This document shows, one piece after another, positions 38,345-51,671 of a stretch of DNA of 64,000 nucleotides; within the stretch, counting starts at the first letter, position 1, and every line of letters begins with the position of its first letter. The notes below the pieces were generated by a model. The model was not told the DNA's origin, did not search any database, and was given only the letters and a program-made list of their open reading frames with translations. Source of the stretch: Hymenopellis radicata (Eukaryota; Basidiomycota; Agaricomycetes; Agaricales; Physalacriaceae); assembly GCA_015501595.1 (NCBI GenBank), contig JADNRX010000090.1:62001-126000 (forward strand). The letters are read 5' to 3'. The translations under genes were made by a program, and so were the position numbers.

Positions 38345-38932
38345 TTAAGGCAGAGAATAGTACAATGTACAAAAAAGAGATGAAATCATATTCATTATAC
38401 AACCACTCATATCAAAAGGTGAGCATGAAGTGAAAGAACGATACTTACCGGTCGGTTGATCACTCTCCGCAAGCAAATCTTGGCCTCTGGGTCCAACGAT
38501 CTGAAGTGTACGGTAGGTTGTAGCATCAAAGATACTCAAAGACCCCGTACGTTTCCATGAGAGCCCACCGCCGACTGTGAAGGCAAAGAATCCAGATGCC
38601 GGTCAAAGTTGTCAATCGAGAGGAATAGATCATCCAAGTTACAGTTGAGCCACACCCAAGGCCACACCAGACCGCTAAACGTCCAAACAACCCTGTCAGC
38701 AGACGTTCTAACCTATCGCTACATCATTCAGTGAGCCATGTACGCAGCACATGGAAATGGTATCATTGAAGGTGGACTTACAAAAGACAAGCTAAGTGCC
38801 GCTGTTGTCTTTACAATTGGAAGAGTCATGGACAACAGTGGCGCCACTTACTGCAGTAGGATTACTTTGCGCGGAGCAGACGTCGAAGAACGCGAGGAGG
38901 AGGACAGCAAATGATCGTAGAAGAGATCTCAT
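38345..38932 (-). pseudogene. Decayed GH43 arabinanase copy, 5' fragment
   Basis: From the ATG at 38932 the minus strand reads MRSLLRSFAVLLLAFFDVCSAQ, then VSGATVVHDSSNCKDNSGT followed by a stop. This parallels the start of the GH43 gene at 33738 (signal peptide, then [15 protein letters not shown]). A TAG replaces the Tyr after SGT, the catalytic VHDP has become VHDS, and nothing recognisable of the later domains is found before QCR2. It is a broken paralogue. The left boundary is approximate. Confidence 0.7.
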
Positions 38933-39246
38933 CGTGGTGAACATATCAAAATCGGTGCGTACTGATTGAAATTTTATATGGATGGATCACCCCGAGCAAG
39001 ATGGGGTGCTATGGCCGAGAATCAAGCATTATAACATACTCTCCAGACCTCGTGTCGCAGAGCACAAAGAGACGACATTAGCAGAGCCATCAGGTTGAAA
39101 CTACTTTTGGGACGGTCTAGCTCCAAACGATGTAGAGAGTATAGGTCGACTGTGCGCTGAATTTACGCGAATTACTGAAGATGGTGGTGGTTAGTGATCA
39201 ACTTGGTCGGGCCGGCCCGATCACTGCGCCTTTGCCCTTGACGTCC
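38933..39246. other. Divergent intergenic region
   Basis: About 310 bp between the GH43 remnant and the RPAP3-like gene; presumably the promoter of the latter. Nothing else seen. Confidence 0.5.
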
Positions 39247-40726
39247 ATGACCACAAAGATACCTGCGCCATCTCCAGCCCAATTAGAGAAAGACAAGGTC
39301 AGTAAACGTCCTAAAAATCTGAGACATTCACTCATGCGTGCTATAGGGCGATGGCGCCTTTAACGCAGGCAATTTTCCTCAAGCTATCGGACATTATTCA
39401 GCGGCCATCGTGCACGATAGAAAGGACTACAGATTACCTCTGAATCGTGCAGCGGCGTACCTCAAGCTAGGCAAGTACGTTCCTCGAGTGCTGACTGGCG
39501 TTTCGCGTCTCGTTCTTATGGTGTTCTGAATACAGGCATGAGGATGCTGTCAGAGATTGTACAACAACGCTTGCGTTGAGTCCGAATAACGCGAAAGCTC
39601 TTTTTCGGAGATCGCAAGCCAGGGTGGCTATCGGTGACTTGAAAGAGGCAGAAGCAGGTGTGTCTACTTGCCATCTCATTTTTGCAGATATTCATTCAGT
39701 TAGACCTTAAGACACTTGTCAAGTTGCAACCATCGGACGACTCCATGAAGAAAGAGTTGGAAAAGGTGTCCGGAATGCTCAAGAAGGCTTCTGAACCAAA
39801 AGTGCGCGTTCAAGTTCCCTCGAAGAGAATATTCCTCCTTATTCTATCCAGAGCAAACAGCCGATCACTGTGTCTTCTGCCCCACAAGTAGTTCGTCGAA
39901 GAATACCCATAACAATCGTGGAACCAGATGGAACTAGTTCTACCACCGTTCCGCCGACCGCCCAAGCGCCCAAGGCAGTACCGAAGTCAATTTTAAAGAA
40001 GAGTTCTCCGCTGATAGAAGACATCTCGGTCAGTTTATCATTCCATCCACCACCGATATGAGAAACCTGACGAACTCATCAGGATCCGTCGCCTAAACCG
40101 TCACTCGTCAACTCGACGCGTGAAGCGGAAATGTCTGAACCGGCGAGTGAGAAACCTCCTCCACCTCCCGCAAAGCCCGTTCGAGTTGGCGGTGGGATTT
40201 TCAGGGCCAATGGATCACAAACTGTGTTCCCGGTGCGGGACGTTAAACCCTCTACGGATCCTACGCCTTCCACCTCGACTCCCCAACCAAAACCCAAGGC
40301 TCCACTCGTCACGAAGATGCCTGCCAACCTGTTTGATCTGAACAAAATCTGGGACCTCTGTCCAACGGCCGATGACCGGTTCCATTTACTTACGGTGAGT
40401 TCTATGCTTTTGGTGGGATTGTCCTTTGTTGTGGCTAACATGTTGCAAAGACGATCCCGCCATCGCAGTTTCCCGCGTTCTTCCAAACCTCGCTTGGGCC
40501 TGGGCTCTTGACGTCGATTATGCAGACGTTCGTCGATGTTGTGACAAGTAGAGGCGATGATGCGACGAAAGGGAAGGTCAAGGAATACCTGAATGCGCTT
40601 AGCACGGTGCCGAGATTTGCGACGTTACTGCTTTTCTTGAGTCCAGCGGAGCGAGATACGGCTCGAAAACTGCTTTCTGTTTTGAACAGCGACGGCCTCA
40701 GTCCCATCTGGGCGAAGACGCTCTAG
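39247..40726 (+). CDS. RPAP3/Spag1-like TPR co-chaperone of the R2TP complex
   Basis: After a short Pro-rich start, one TPR block is formed across introns: KGDGAFNAGNFPQAIGHYSAA, YRLPLNRAAAYLKLGK, HEDAVRDCTTTLAL, NNAKALFRRSQARVAIGD and a following capping helix. The middle is Pro/Ser-rich and disordered. The C-terminus is a classic RPAP3_C domain (MPANLFDLNKIWDLCPTADD, then IPPSQFPAFFQTSLGPGLLT and FLSPAERDTARKLL). RPAP3 links Hsp90 to RuvBL1/2 and PIH proteins for assembly of RNA polymerases and snoRNPs. I chose the ATG at 39247; 39181 is also in frame. There is one TPR unit, as in yeast Tah1, but with the C-terminal domain Tah1 lacks. Confidence 0.83.
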
Positions 40727-41018
40727 TCCACTTTCTTGTATCTCATGTGGCGTGCAGGAGTACATTGTATAAAGGCACAGCGCTTACCTACATTTTGTAC
40801 GGAACAACGTTATTGTTACAGAAACAATTAGGTTATTGTCAATGGGTGTATTGAGCATTTGTGCAATGTGCTTGGCAAAGTGCCATTATTGATCGGCAGA
40901 TCGGGGTAAACAAGCGCCTGCATAAATTAATAAAGGGTTGTTGTACTCAGCACACACGTCCACACTAACTTGAACCCAAACCGCCACATTTGCGCTATCT
41001 ACTAACTCCAAGCACGGG

Positions 41019-42303
41019 ATGAGTAAAGTCGTTTTCGGTACGATATCCTTTTGCGCATTTTGGCATAATCACTAATTTTTCCTTAGTGGGAAATGTTCCC
41101 TACAACATGGGCGAGGCAGGTCCTCCCTTTGCCCTGCTATCGAGGGAGCTAAGTATTTACGATAGGACCAACTGACGGACATATTCAGATCGGTTGGACA
41201 AGTTGTTGGCTTCAGGTGCGTTCTGCTCTTCATCATCGCTTCCCCTCTAATCCTGCTCGCCAGACTGGTTTTTGACCGCGAAACAGGAAAACCGAAAGGC
41301 TACGGCTTTTGTGAATTCGCAGGTACGCCGCAATTACGATGGTCTGATCTTTTCTCACTATGCTTTCTATGTAGACCACGAAACTGCCGCGTCTGCTGTC
41401 CGGAATCTTAACAATGTAGACGTCGGAGGACGACCACTACGCATTGACCTCGCGGATTCCGATCCATTTCTCGAAGGAAAAACAACTGTTCGAGGAGAAC
41501 TCGTCGATGGCGGCGAACCTGGTCCAAATGAGAGAGGACGTGGTGGTGGAAGGCAGAATGAGATGGACGTGTTTATGGCTTCGTTGCCTCCCGGAATCAA
41601 AGTACCACCTGGGACATCGCCGATGGACACCATAAGCCACACTCTGGGCACGATGAATCCCACTCGCTTAACAGAAGTCTTAGCGCAGATGAAGGTTCGG
41701 TCCCATTTCCGACGCCACAATCCTTATACTGACAACAAGCCCAGGCGTTCGTGATAACACACCCCGACCATGCTCGCAAAGTGTTACAGACAAATCCGCA
41801 ATTAGCATATGCCCTATTTCAGGCGCTTGTTCTAAACAACATCGTTGACCCAAGTATACTCCAAAGAATGAGAGAAGCCTCGGGTATGTCTGCGCCACCG
41901 GCCCCGCCGCCGTCTGCCCAGCTTCCGCCTCCCGCTGTGCCCGCAACATACCCGCCGCCGCCGATGCAACAATATCCGGGATATCCTCCAATGCCGCCTG
42001 CACCTATGATGTACCCTCCGCCGGGTCCAAATTCATACTATCGTCCTCCCTTGGCGCCTGGTATGGGCGCGCCCCCGCCGCCTCCGCAACAGTCTCAAGC
42101 ACAGATGCCGGCGTCGCTCGCGGGTGTTAGTGAAGAACAACGTGCCGTGCTGCTTCAAGTCCTCAACATGACGCCTGACCGCATCAACGCCCTGCCAGAA
42201 GGAGAACGCGCCGCCATTCAACAACTAGTGAGAACTTCAACGCAGCCGGCTGTTCCCCGCTTACCGTTTTCTATTCTAGCGTGCACAATTCGGTGCAGCG
42301 TAG
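41019..42303 (+). CDS. Cleavage stimulation factor subunit 2 (CstF-64/Rna15 homologue)
   Basis: This protein binds GU-rich signals downstream of poly(A) sites in the nuclear 3'-end processing complex. Splicing the first 19 bp exon gives [16 protein letters not shown], the RNP2 of an RRM; RNP1 is KGYGFCEF, followed by [12 protein letters not shown]. The hinge domain is seen in [38 protein letters not shown] and [14 protein letters not shown] Pro-rich linker precedes the C-terminal helix domain ([37 protein letters not shown]), completed across a last intron ending near 42279. Length and domain order are normal. Confidence 0.92.
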
Positions 42304-42581
42304 CTGTGATGTCGTTCAGATTTCCTTGCTTTCGCGGTTATAACACATTGTATGATTCCATTGGCTTGGACTCTTTGTAAATACAACTCCTTACAACTAG
42401 TTGCGTCGAGATTCTGAGCTTGGACTTTCTGGCGCTGCTATGAAGTTAGTTGATGTCGTCCTAAGTACTCAAAATTGGTCATTTCTAGTTCACCGGGTTA
42501 ACGCTTGAGAGCTTCAGGCGATTGAAGGATGCTTATTGACAGGCTATTGATACATAATGAATGTTCTCTTTACACTTGCAA

Positions 42582-43405
<824 letters not shown>

Positions 43406-44074
43406 CTTAGCAGAGTAGGGAAGTAAGTCAATGTCTTTTCCGTAGTACTTAGTCTGTCGAGGCTCCAAGTTCGTTCAATAACTTGAAGGAGCCGCGCCAC
43501 GGAATTGAATGACTCAATCTCTCCAACTTCAGAGAAGAGGAAATTGAACTTGCACATAATTCCGAGGCAGATCTGAGTACTAGTCTAAGTTGCGAAGCGC
43601 GAGGAGGTGCAGGCATGTAATGACTGTGTAATGATTGCCGATGGGTTTAAACACCGGTATCACCGTTTACAACTTGACCTCCGACATGCATCAGGCTTTT
43701 TGGGATTCCTATACGGAGCGCGCATCTTCAACGATTGCCGTGGACTTGAGAGATTTGTGTTTTCAAATTCTTTCTCGCCAATGATGTCGCTATAAGCCTA
43801 TAACCTTAGGAAGTTGGACCATCAATTCTGGATTGGTGAGGTAAGTACTCTTATTCTGTGGTCGTATTGCTCACTCCGTATCTGTGCGATGACTCGGCGG
43901 ATCGGGCACACCTCTTGCTTGTCGGTTGCATCCGCTGCTCCAAGGCTGCGCCGCAGACGGCACTTACATACAGTGATATAGCCCTTGACGATCTCACTTT
44001 CAGTCTCTACACCGACCAATTCAGTCTTTCTTCAGCACTTACACCTTTAGTACCTTCGTTCTCCTCTTACAGCC

Positions 44075-45940
44075 ATGGGCAAATTATCCCGCACGGTTGC
44101 GGCCGCTCTTGCAGTGGCTGCTACTGCACGTGCTGCATCCCTCGCGGATATCTGCACCGTCTCCAACGTCCAATCGACGCTGCCCGCCAATGGCACGCTG
44201 CCCGGCATCGAGCTTCTCCCGTCCACCGTGACGGCGAGTCCTGTCTACAACGCCACGATCACCACTAGCTCGGCGACCTACTCCTACTGCAACGTCACGG
44301 TGACCTACACTCGCCCCGGCAAGGACAATGTCGTCGTCTGGTACGGGTTCCCCAGCCCCGGTGACTTCAAGAACCGCTTCTACGTCGCCGGCGGCGGTGG
44401 CTACACTATCAGCACCACCGTCACTGGCGGTCTGCCCTACGGCGCCGTCAGTGGCACAACCGATGCCGGATACGATGGCTTCAGCCAGAGCTACGACCTG
44501 GCTGTTCTCTATGGAAACGGCTCGATCAACTGGGATGCCACGTACATGTTCGCCTACCAGGCGCTCGGCGAGACGACGCTGATAGGAAAGGCGCTCACCA
44601 AGAACTTCTATGGCACCAGCGACAAGATTTACACCTACTTCGAGGGCTGCTCCGATGGTGGACGCGAGGCTATGAGTCAGGTCCAGCGCTGGGGTGAGGA
44701 GTATGATGGTGTCATCGCTGGTGCGCCTGCTTTCAGATACGCTCAGCAGCAAGTTGTAAGTCCTTTGAGCCTCAGCCCGTGATGAACGATAAACTGACTT
44801 TTTAGAACCACGTCTTCTCGGCCACCGTTCTCCAGACTCTGGAGTACAACCCGCCTCCCTGCGAGCTCGAGAAGATCGTCAACCTGACCATCGCCGCGTG
44901 CGATCCGCTCGACGGCCGCAGCGACGGCGTCGTTTCGCGCACCGATCTGTGCAAGATGAACTTCAACCTTAACTCGACCATTGGCGAGCCGTACTACTGC
45001 GCGGCCGAGAACAGCACCTCGCTCGGCTTCGGCTACAGCGCCGCCAAGGTCAAACGCCAGCAGACAAGCGGCTCGACGTCCAGCTCCACGCCTGAGCAGA
45101 GCGGCACCGTGTCGGCTGAGGCCGTGGCTGTTGCACAGGCCATCTACGACGGCCTCATTGGCTCTGACGGCAAGCGCGGCTACCTGTCTTACCAGACGGC
45201 GTGCTCGTTCGACGACGCCGCGACCACGTACGACTCCACCACTGGCGAGTGGGAGCTCAGTATCCCGTCCACCGGCGGCGAGTTCGTGACCAAGTTCGTC
45301 CAGCTACAGGACCTTGACAACTTGTCCAGCCTGGACAACGTCACCTACGACACACTTATCGACTGGATGAACACGGCCATGATCCGCTACCTTGACAGCC
45401 TTCAGACCACCCTTCCGGACTTGACTCCCTTCCAGAGCTCTGGCGGTAAGTCTTGACCATCCAAGATCACATAAAGCAAACCACTAACGCCCGCAAACAG
45501 GCAAGCTCCTCCACTACCACGGCGAGTCGGACCCGTCCATCCCGTCCGGCTCCTCGGTGCACTACTTCGACAGCGTACGCAAGACCATGTACCCCACAAA
45601 GGCGTACAACGAGTCGGTCGAAGCTCTCGGAGACTGGTACCGCTTCTTCCTCGTGCCCGGCGCGGCGCACTGCGGCGTCAACAGCCTGCAACCCGGCCCG
45701 TACCCGCAGAGCAACATGGACACCATCATCGCTTGGGTCGAGCAGGGCGTCGTGCCCGAGCGCCTCAACGCCTCAGTCAGCTCCGGCTCGTACGCCGGTG
45801 AGACGCAGATGCTGTGCAACTGGCCCCTGCGCCCCAAGTGGAGCGACAACAGCACCAGCGAGTTTGACTGCGTGTACGACCAGGAGAGCATTGACAACTG
45901 GACGTATGATTTCGACGCGTTCAAACTTCCTGTCTACTAA
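44075..45940 (+). CDS. Tannase / feruloyl esterase family protein, secreted
   Basis: MGKLSRTVAAALAVAATARA is a signal peptide. The protein follows the fungal tannase/feruloyl esterase family: NRFYVAGGGGY, GTTDAGYDG, then YFEGCSDGGREAMSQVQRW with the Cys-Ser pair of the nucleophile, GVIAGAPAF, HGESDPSIPSGS (catalytic Asp) and GAAHCGVN (catalytic His next to the second Cys). This is the CS-D-HC arrangement. Two introns (about 44757-44805 and 45446-45500) have clean signals. It would hydrolyse ester bonds of hydroxycinnamates or gallates in plant walls. Codon third positions look richer in G and C than in neighbours, as often in highly expressed secreted enzymes. Confidence 0.92.
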
Positions 45941-46424
45941 GTCGGCAGCTCAAAAGGGAGGAAATAGCCCATTTGGCAGGGGTTTGTGTTGGAAGTAGAC
46001 CCGACGACGGACGGTGAATTCCTTTTCTGGACATGTCTCCCATACGTACGTTTATATACCTTAATACAGTCGTTTCTACCATTGTGTATCGACTGAGAAG
46101 CTTACCGACTCCATTTCCTTACATTAGTTTGTACAGAGGACTCCTTGCAGAAAATGTAATACTGTACTATTTTGACCTTATCTTCACAGATTTTTTGGAA
46201 AAAAAAATTCTGAAAGCCCGATAAGGATTTCCAGGCGATCGGCGGGGTCCGATAAGATAAAATGACCCCCCCGTTATGCGTTATGCGAAGATGAGGTTGT
46301 AATAGTACAGTAAAGTAGAAGAATAATTGCATCCCGGTTCAACCTGAAAGGGTGTGAGAGATGTGCTTTTCTAGACCCTCAATACTCCTGCGAGACGTGG
46401 ATGGCGCCGCCTACAAGCAATCAG
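45941..46424. other. Intergenic region
   Basis: About 480 bp after the tannase stop, AT-rich. No gene seen. Confidence 0.6.
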
Positions 46425-46700
46425 TACACGACTTTGGTACATATTAGGAGACGCTACCATAGGATGCATTCTCAATATTAGCTCCCTTTGCCGTCCGCCG
46501 TGAGTAACGCTGCGCCGACAGGAAACTCGGAGACACTACTTATACGAGTGTCCCTTCGCTTGGGATTGAAGGTAATGCCCAAGACGTCCGTCATCACGCA
46601 GCACACCTTCGAATGCGCCTTTGATTAGAGTCGCGCGGTCTTCGACTGAGAGTGTCCAGGCGCGAGCAGACGTGGTGTGAAGATAAGGTGCTTGCACATG
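46425..46700 (-). pseudogene. Cytidine deaminase pseudogene 1 (5' part only)
   Basis: The minus strand reads [22 protein letters not shown] as in CDD1, but the start codon is ACG instead of ATG (46669-46671). The following exon is shifted by indels, and only sequence up to the second exon remains. It lies in a segment (46425-46800) duplicated from 43025-43405. Confidence 0.85.
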
Positions 46701-46800
46701 CCAGTGATCGGAGCTCAAGCGAGGACGATCCGGTCACGATCTTACTGAAGTAGACAGTCGCGTCGGATACAAGGCGTGTCGACTCTCAAGAATCGCGTGA
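46425..46800. repeat. Segmental duplication, copy 2 (degenerate CDD1 5' region)
   Basis: Direct-orientation counterpart of 43025-43405. Shared stretches include the GAGTGTCCAGGCGCGAGCAG block and CCGGTCACGATC. Confidence 0.8.
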
Positions 46801-46942
46801 ATCGAGCAATACAAGAAAAAACATGGCAAATCACGCAAGCTGACGGAGTGCCTGAAGCCCTCTTAGTACTTGCTGCAGACGTCTTACTACTCGATACTCC
46901 CAATTGACTTCCCCCGAAAGCTCAAACTACTCATGGGGAAGG

Positions 46943-47596
<654 letters not shown>

Positions 47597-47949
47597 GCTG
47601 TAGAAAGGAAACCGGTCGGATCACTGAGTTTGCATGCCATGGTGATGGGAGGACGGCAAGTTGACGCTACAAGGAATCCCACGGGTTCAAGAACGGAGAT
47701 AAAATCTAAGGCTAGTGGATACAGTGGTGTATAGTAGATAAAATCGAAGTTACAGTCAGGTGAGGAAGATAATAGTCTAGGTGTGAGGAAGACGAAAAGT
47801 TCTAGTGCTACAATCGGGATGGTTCCGGTAAAATCTATGGTGGGGAAAGATGCTGGTAATACAGTAGGCAGAACGAGAGAAAGAGGCTAGTGATACAATG
47901 ACGAGAGGTTCAATGCGATGCGTCGTGAGTAATGATGATGGAATGCGTT
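47597..47949. other. Intergenic region
   Basis: About 350 bp between pseudogene 2 and the DUF6593 gene. Nothing seen. Confidence 0.55.
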
Positions 47950-48690
47950 CTAATCGATGTTGTTGCCGGACTGGAGCAAAACGGCCGCCACGACGCAGGA
48001 TTCCAGAAGACCGATTTGAATGGCCCCGGTGGAAATCTCGAGGATGACGGCCTTGAGCTTGGAATCTTGGTAAATCTTGGCGTAAAGACATGGAGTCATG
48101 GATCCGTGAGTGGAGACGAATAGCTTGATAGTAGACGTGTTAGCCTAGTCTCTTGGAGAAGAGCAACGAGAAGAGTTCTCACCGAGATGGAATTTTGGTT
48201 AGGAATCCAGGAAAACCATTTACCGCGCGCGTACATGGAACGCGACCTGCAAATTCCAGTGAGGATTGAGTGGCGTGATAGAAAACTGAACGTACATTCC
48301 ATCCGAGCTCAACGGCATCCAGAACGACACCGCTTGCCTTTCCATAAGACCCTTCATCTCCACCTCAGGGGAACCGTACCAGTCAATGACAGCAAAGTCA
48401 TGCCCCTCAGTGTTAGTGAAAGTCGTCATGCCGTGCTTTGGTAGGTCGTGTGCGACACGGAAGTATGGACGGTTCTTGGGACCGAATACGATGGACTGGA
48501 GGATAGTCTTCTCGTACTTGAACCCGAAGCGGTGCATCGTGTCCTGGGATGAATGAGACTCGTACGAGAATGGAAGCGCGCCATAGACTGAGGGCTGCGG
48601 CGGACTCGATAAACTCCACGGCACATTGCTGATGCAGTCCTGGTTCTGGGGGTTGGCCCAGCCACCTTGTGCGTATGGGTTGAAGTTCAT
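47950..48690 (-). CDS. DUF6593-domain protein, function unknown
   Basis: The protein starts MNFNPYAQGGWANPQNQ and carries the small domain found widely in Agaricomycetes: TILQSIVFGPKNRPYFRVA, TTFTNTEGHDFAVIDWYGSP, KWFSWIPNQNSIS and LKAVILEISTGAIQIGLLES. Two introns, about 48246-48294 and 48131-48180, join the exons in frame to a TAG at 47950-47952. There is no signal peptide or membrane segment. Family members are abundant and uncharacterised; I assign no role. Confidence 0.78.
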
Positions 48691-49853
48691 CGTGTCCGAA
48701 GGTAAAAGGAGGTTTTCGTGGAAGGTGAGGGATGTCGGCCTGTAGCAACCGAATGCACTGAAATTGGAGCATCGGACGCGTCGTGGTTTTATACAAATGA
48801 CGAGGATTTGCGTTGGCGTTCATGGATGAAAAGAGAACAAGGACACTGGTGCCTGTCGATGCATAGCTTCTGCAACGAGCCTCAGGCAAAATTGAATTTT
48901 TTTTGATTGGGGGAGAAGAAAAATGATGGATCGCTGGGCACGGTCCCTGGTAGATCTCCGAACGATCTTCATGTCATTGTCAATGTCAGGGGCTCGTTTA
49001 GATTTTTAACTTTGTACGAAGTCCTGCAGGTTTAGAAAGCGTTTGGCAGCGGAGTCAGGCAAAAAGGCGACAGGTAGCGTCCATTAGAAAGAGAAAGAAA
49101 GCCCAAAGACAGCCGCTGGTCGTGGTTCGCAGAACACGAGTCCGAAGTCTCCGGATGTGTTCAAGAGGAGGCGACGGTTGGAAGACAATTAGCGTGTTAA
49201 TATGACTCGGCAGCACAGCCGTTTGCCGCTGGTGGTCCATATGTTAGCACAGGAATCCTGGTAGATCTTAATTGCATGCCATGCGAGGCCGTGTTGGTTA
49301 CTCGCGTCATGCTAACGGAAGAGCGACTGGTGGAAGGTTTTGGACAGCTCCAAAGCCCAGAATCAAAGCCAGCCATGAAGGGTAAGAAGCAGTATGACGG
49401 AAGGCGTAGAAAGTTTCCGTTCAGTTTCTGTCGACAAGTTCATGCCGAGTCTTCACTCTCGGTATCGATTGAAGTCCGAAAAGCACGACATGTCACTGGA
49501 CGGGGTTCATGCCAAGGGGAAGTCGGCGCTACGCAGTCGCATCAATTGAGCACGCAGGCTAGCACAGGAAACAAGCATGGTCGTTCAGTATGATCGATGA
49601 TCAGATTCACATCGTTGTTGACGGTCAAGTGAGGGTTACAGTATCAATACCATCAAACTGATCTGACTTCATAGCAGCTTTGACCCATTAGGGCCAGTGA
49701 AAACGCGCTCCGGGCCTCCATTGCGGGACGCACGGTTCATGGAGACTTCGCGCCTCTTGAGGTGCGCCTGGGTGTGACCAGCATCAGCAAGACCACATCC
49801 TGTACCTTGGTAGATCACACGGGAGGAAGGGAACCTAGACTCGAGCCAGTACC
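48691..49853. other. Intergenic region left of the hairpin array
   Basis: About 1.16 kb without supportable genes. TGGTAGATC occurs three times (about 48948, 49259 and 49808), once just beside the array; its meaning is unknown. Confidence 0.5.
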
Positions 49854-49925
49854 AAAAACGCCGAACTCGATGACAGTCGATCGAGTTAAATGGTGCACCT
49901 GGACTTTGCCTGGACTGGAGCAGTA

Positions 49926-49954
49926 GACAACGAAAGCCGGTGAGCTACGTTGCC
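49926..49954 (-). repeat. Array hairpin 1 (long form)
   Basis: Plus strand: GACAACGAAAGCCGG then TGAGCTACGTTGCC. The nearest T run on the minus strand is T5 at 49854-49858, farther away (67 bases) than in the other units. Confidence 0.7.
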
Positions 49955-50135
49955 TGTAGAACGGGAGGGTACAATGATTGATGACAGGATAAGGAACTGA
50001 GGGAATCGTGAAAACAAAGACATCCCGATGAATAAGTAGTACTAATCACTCACCAGCTGTTGCGACGGAACAAGCTGCTACTCCGAATGGCAGAACCGCA
50101 AAAAAAAAAGATCAGAATGGTTCTCTAAGATAGTA

Positions 50136-50164
50136 GGCAACGAAAGCCAGTGAGCTACGTTGGC
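50136..50164 (-). repeat. Array hairpin 2 (long form)
   Basis: Plus strand: GGCAACGAAAGCCAG then TGAGCTACGTTGGC. T10 follows on the minus strand at 50100-50109, 26 bases on. Confidence 0.75.
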
Positions 50165-50254
50165 TGGAAGAACTGTAGCCTCGAGTGAGGAACAAGCTCG
50201 AATGGCAGAACCGCAAAAAAATTGCGACAGAGGGTACCTTCCAGTGCATTAGTA

Positions 50255-50284
50255 GACAACGAAAGCCACTGAGCTACGCTGTCC
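50255..50284 (-). repeat. Array hairpin 3 (long form)
   Basis: GACAACG pairs with CGCTGTC with one mismatch. T7 at 50215-50221. Confidence 0.7.
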
Positions 50285-50456
50285 GCAGATTAAATGCAAA
50301 GATGGGCATGAACAGTCAATAAGCCAGACTCGAGAGAGAGAAGCGCCAGAAAACAAACAGCAGAAGATCCTTAACAGCGCCTGAAGAAAAAGATGAGAGC
50401 CTGAAAAGATTTCAACGACGAGACCAAAACAAGGTATCAACACCAGTGCATTGTCA

Positions 50457-50480
50457 TCCAGAAGCCGCTTAGCCACTGGA
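50457..50480 (-). repeat. Array hairpin 4 (short form)
   Basis: TCCAG..CTGGA stem around the shared core. T4 at 50426-50429. Confidence 0.7.
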
Positions 50481-50857
50481 GACCCGTGTTGCAAAGACTC
50501 TGCCTCCATGCCTACACCGCGGCGGCGGCGCCTCTACACGAGGCTACAGGAACAGACTGAAGCAAAACCATGATGGCGAGAAAAGATTTCGCCCACGCAG
50601 CTTCCTTCATCCTCAAAAAAATTCAACTATATCTGCCTCGCATAGCGTCCCCGTTTAGCTACCGAGGAGCTGTCCACTCCTCTCCGGATCCTCAAATCTA
50701 CACCCGACGCATCTACCATCTCCGAGTCCAGTGCTCTCGAAAACCTGAGAGAAAAGAACACCCACACCCTGATGCCGATGGAAGACAACACAAGCAAGTT
50801 GAATCCAGTTCCAGCCTCAGGCCTCTGGCAAAAACTTCCATGACGGCGATCGAAGTA

Positions 50858-50886
50858 GATAACGAAAGCCGATGTGCTACGTTACC
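50858..50886 (-). repeat. Array hairpin 5 (long form)
   Basis: GATAACG pairs with CGTTACC; compared with unit 1 a C-G pair has become T-A. T5 at 50830-50834. Confidence 0.7.
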
Positions 50887-51014
50887 TGGATTCCGGACAC
50901 TGAAGAGTTTCATAGCGAGCGAGTCAACCAGAGGCGCGAGCCACTGCCGAGAAGGGAGTTGCTAAATGCAAAACGACCACCAAAGAATAAAAATGTGAAT
51001 AAGAGCTTCGACAT

Positions 51015-51044
51015 GACAAATGAAAGCCGCTAAGCTACACTGCC
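51015..51044 (-). repeat. Array hairpin 6 (long form, degenerate)
   Basis: The core GAAAGCCGCTAAGCTAC is kept but the outer stem is imperfect. T5 at 50989-50993. Confidence 0.55.
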
Positions 51045-51234
51045 TCGCGCTGAATGAGGACACTCGATTTGAACCAGAGGGAGAACAGACTCCAGGAAAG
51101 AAAACACACATCAGCCAGAAGCACGCGAACCCACATACAGGCCACCCAAAATGGGTGGTCTGTGGGAAGGATATGACTCGACTCGACGCAGGCCAAGAAA
51201 GAAAAAATCCGGCTAAACGTCTAGTCCTCAAGAG

Positions 51235-51259
51235 TTCCGAAAGCCACTTAGCCACCGAA
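51235..51259 (-). repeat. Array hairpin 7 (intermediate form)
   Basis: TTC(C)G..CGAA stem around AAAGCCACTTAGCCAC. T6 at 51202-51207. Confidence 0.6.
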
Positions 51260-51353
51260 GCTGTAAGACTTCCCATTTGTGGTAGGCTCTTGGTCGGCGC
51301 ACGCAATGCCATAGAGAAAAAATCGATTTCATCTACGAGTGCCACAGATCAAT

Positions 51354-51376
51354 GCAGAAGCCACTTAGCCACCGGA
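51354..51376 (-). repeat. Array hairpin 8 (short form, degenerate)
   Basis: GCAGAAGCCACTTAGCCACC with a weak outer stem. T6 at 51317-51322. Confidence 0.55.
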
Positions 51377-51483
51377 GAGACAAGTGGAATTCCCGTTAGC
51401 TCGATATTGCGGAAACGCCATGGAGTAAGACAACGATAAGAATCCGCGAAAAAAAAGCTGTGGGTGTATTACTATAAGCAGTA

Positions 51484-51512
51484 GACACCGAAAGCCGATG
51501 AGCTACGTTGCC
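51484..51512 (-). repeat. Array hairpin 9 (long form)
   Basis: GACACCG against CGTTGCC, one mismatch more than unit 1. T8 at 51449-51456. Confidence 0.7.
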
Positions 51513-51642
51513 TGAATGAGCTCGGTAGAAGTTAATTGGCACTGAGAGATTCGTGACTCCCCGATGAATAGTAATCACCCACCAGCTGAACCCCGAATGG
51601 TAGAACCGCAAAAACAAAATTGCAAGAATACGTCGAGTAGTA

Positions 51643-51671
51643 GACAACGAAAGCTGCTGAGCTACGCTGTC
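51643..51671 (-). repeat. Array hairpin 10 (long form)
   Basis: Near copy of unit 3 with matching right-hand flank (AAATGCAAAGATGGGCATGA). T4 and T5 at 51616-51619 and 51610-51614. Confidence 0.7.

Noticed and set aside
47900..48800. Plus-strand and alternate frames over the DUF6593 gene
   Set aside because: The minus-strand spliced frame carries the family signature; the others are shadows.
50136..50164. Iron-responsive element (loop CAGTGA between AGC and GCT)
   Set aside because: Only unit 2 has this loop; other units have CGGTGA, CGATGA, CGCTTA and so on, and the C bulge is missing.
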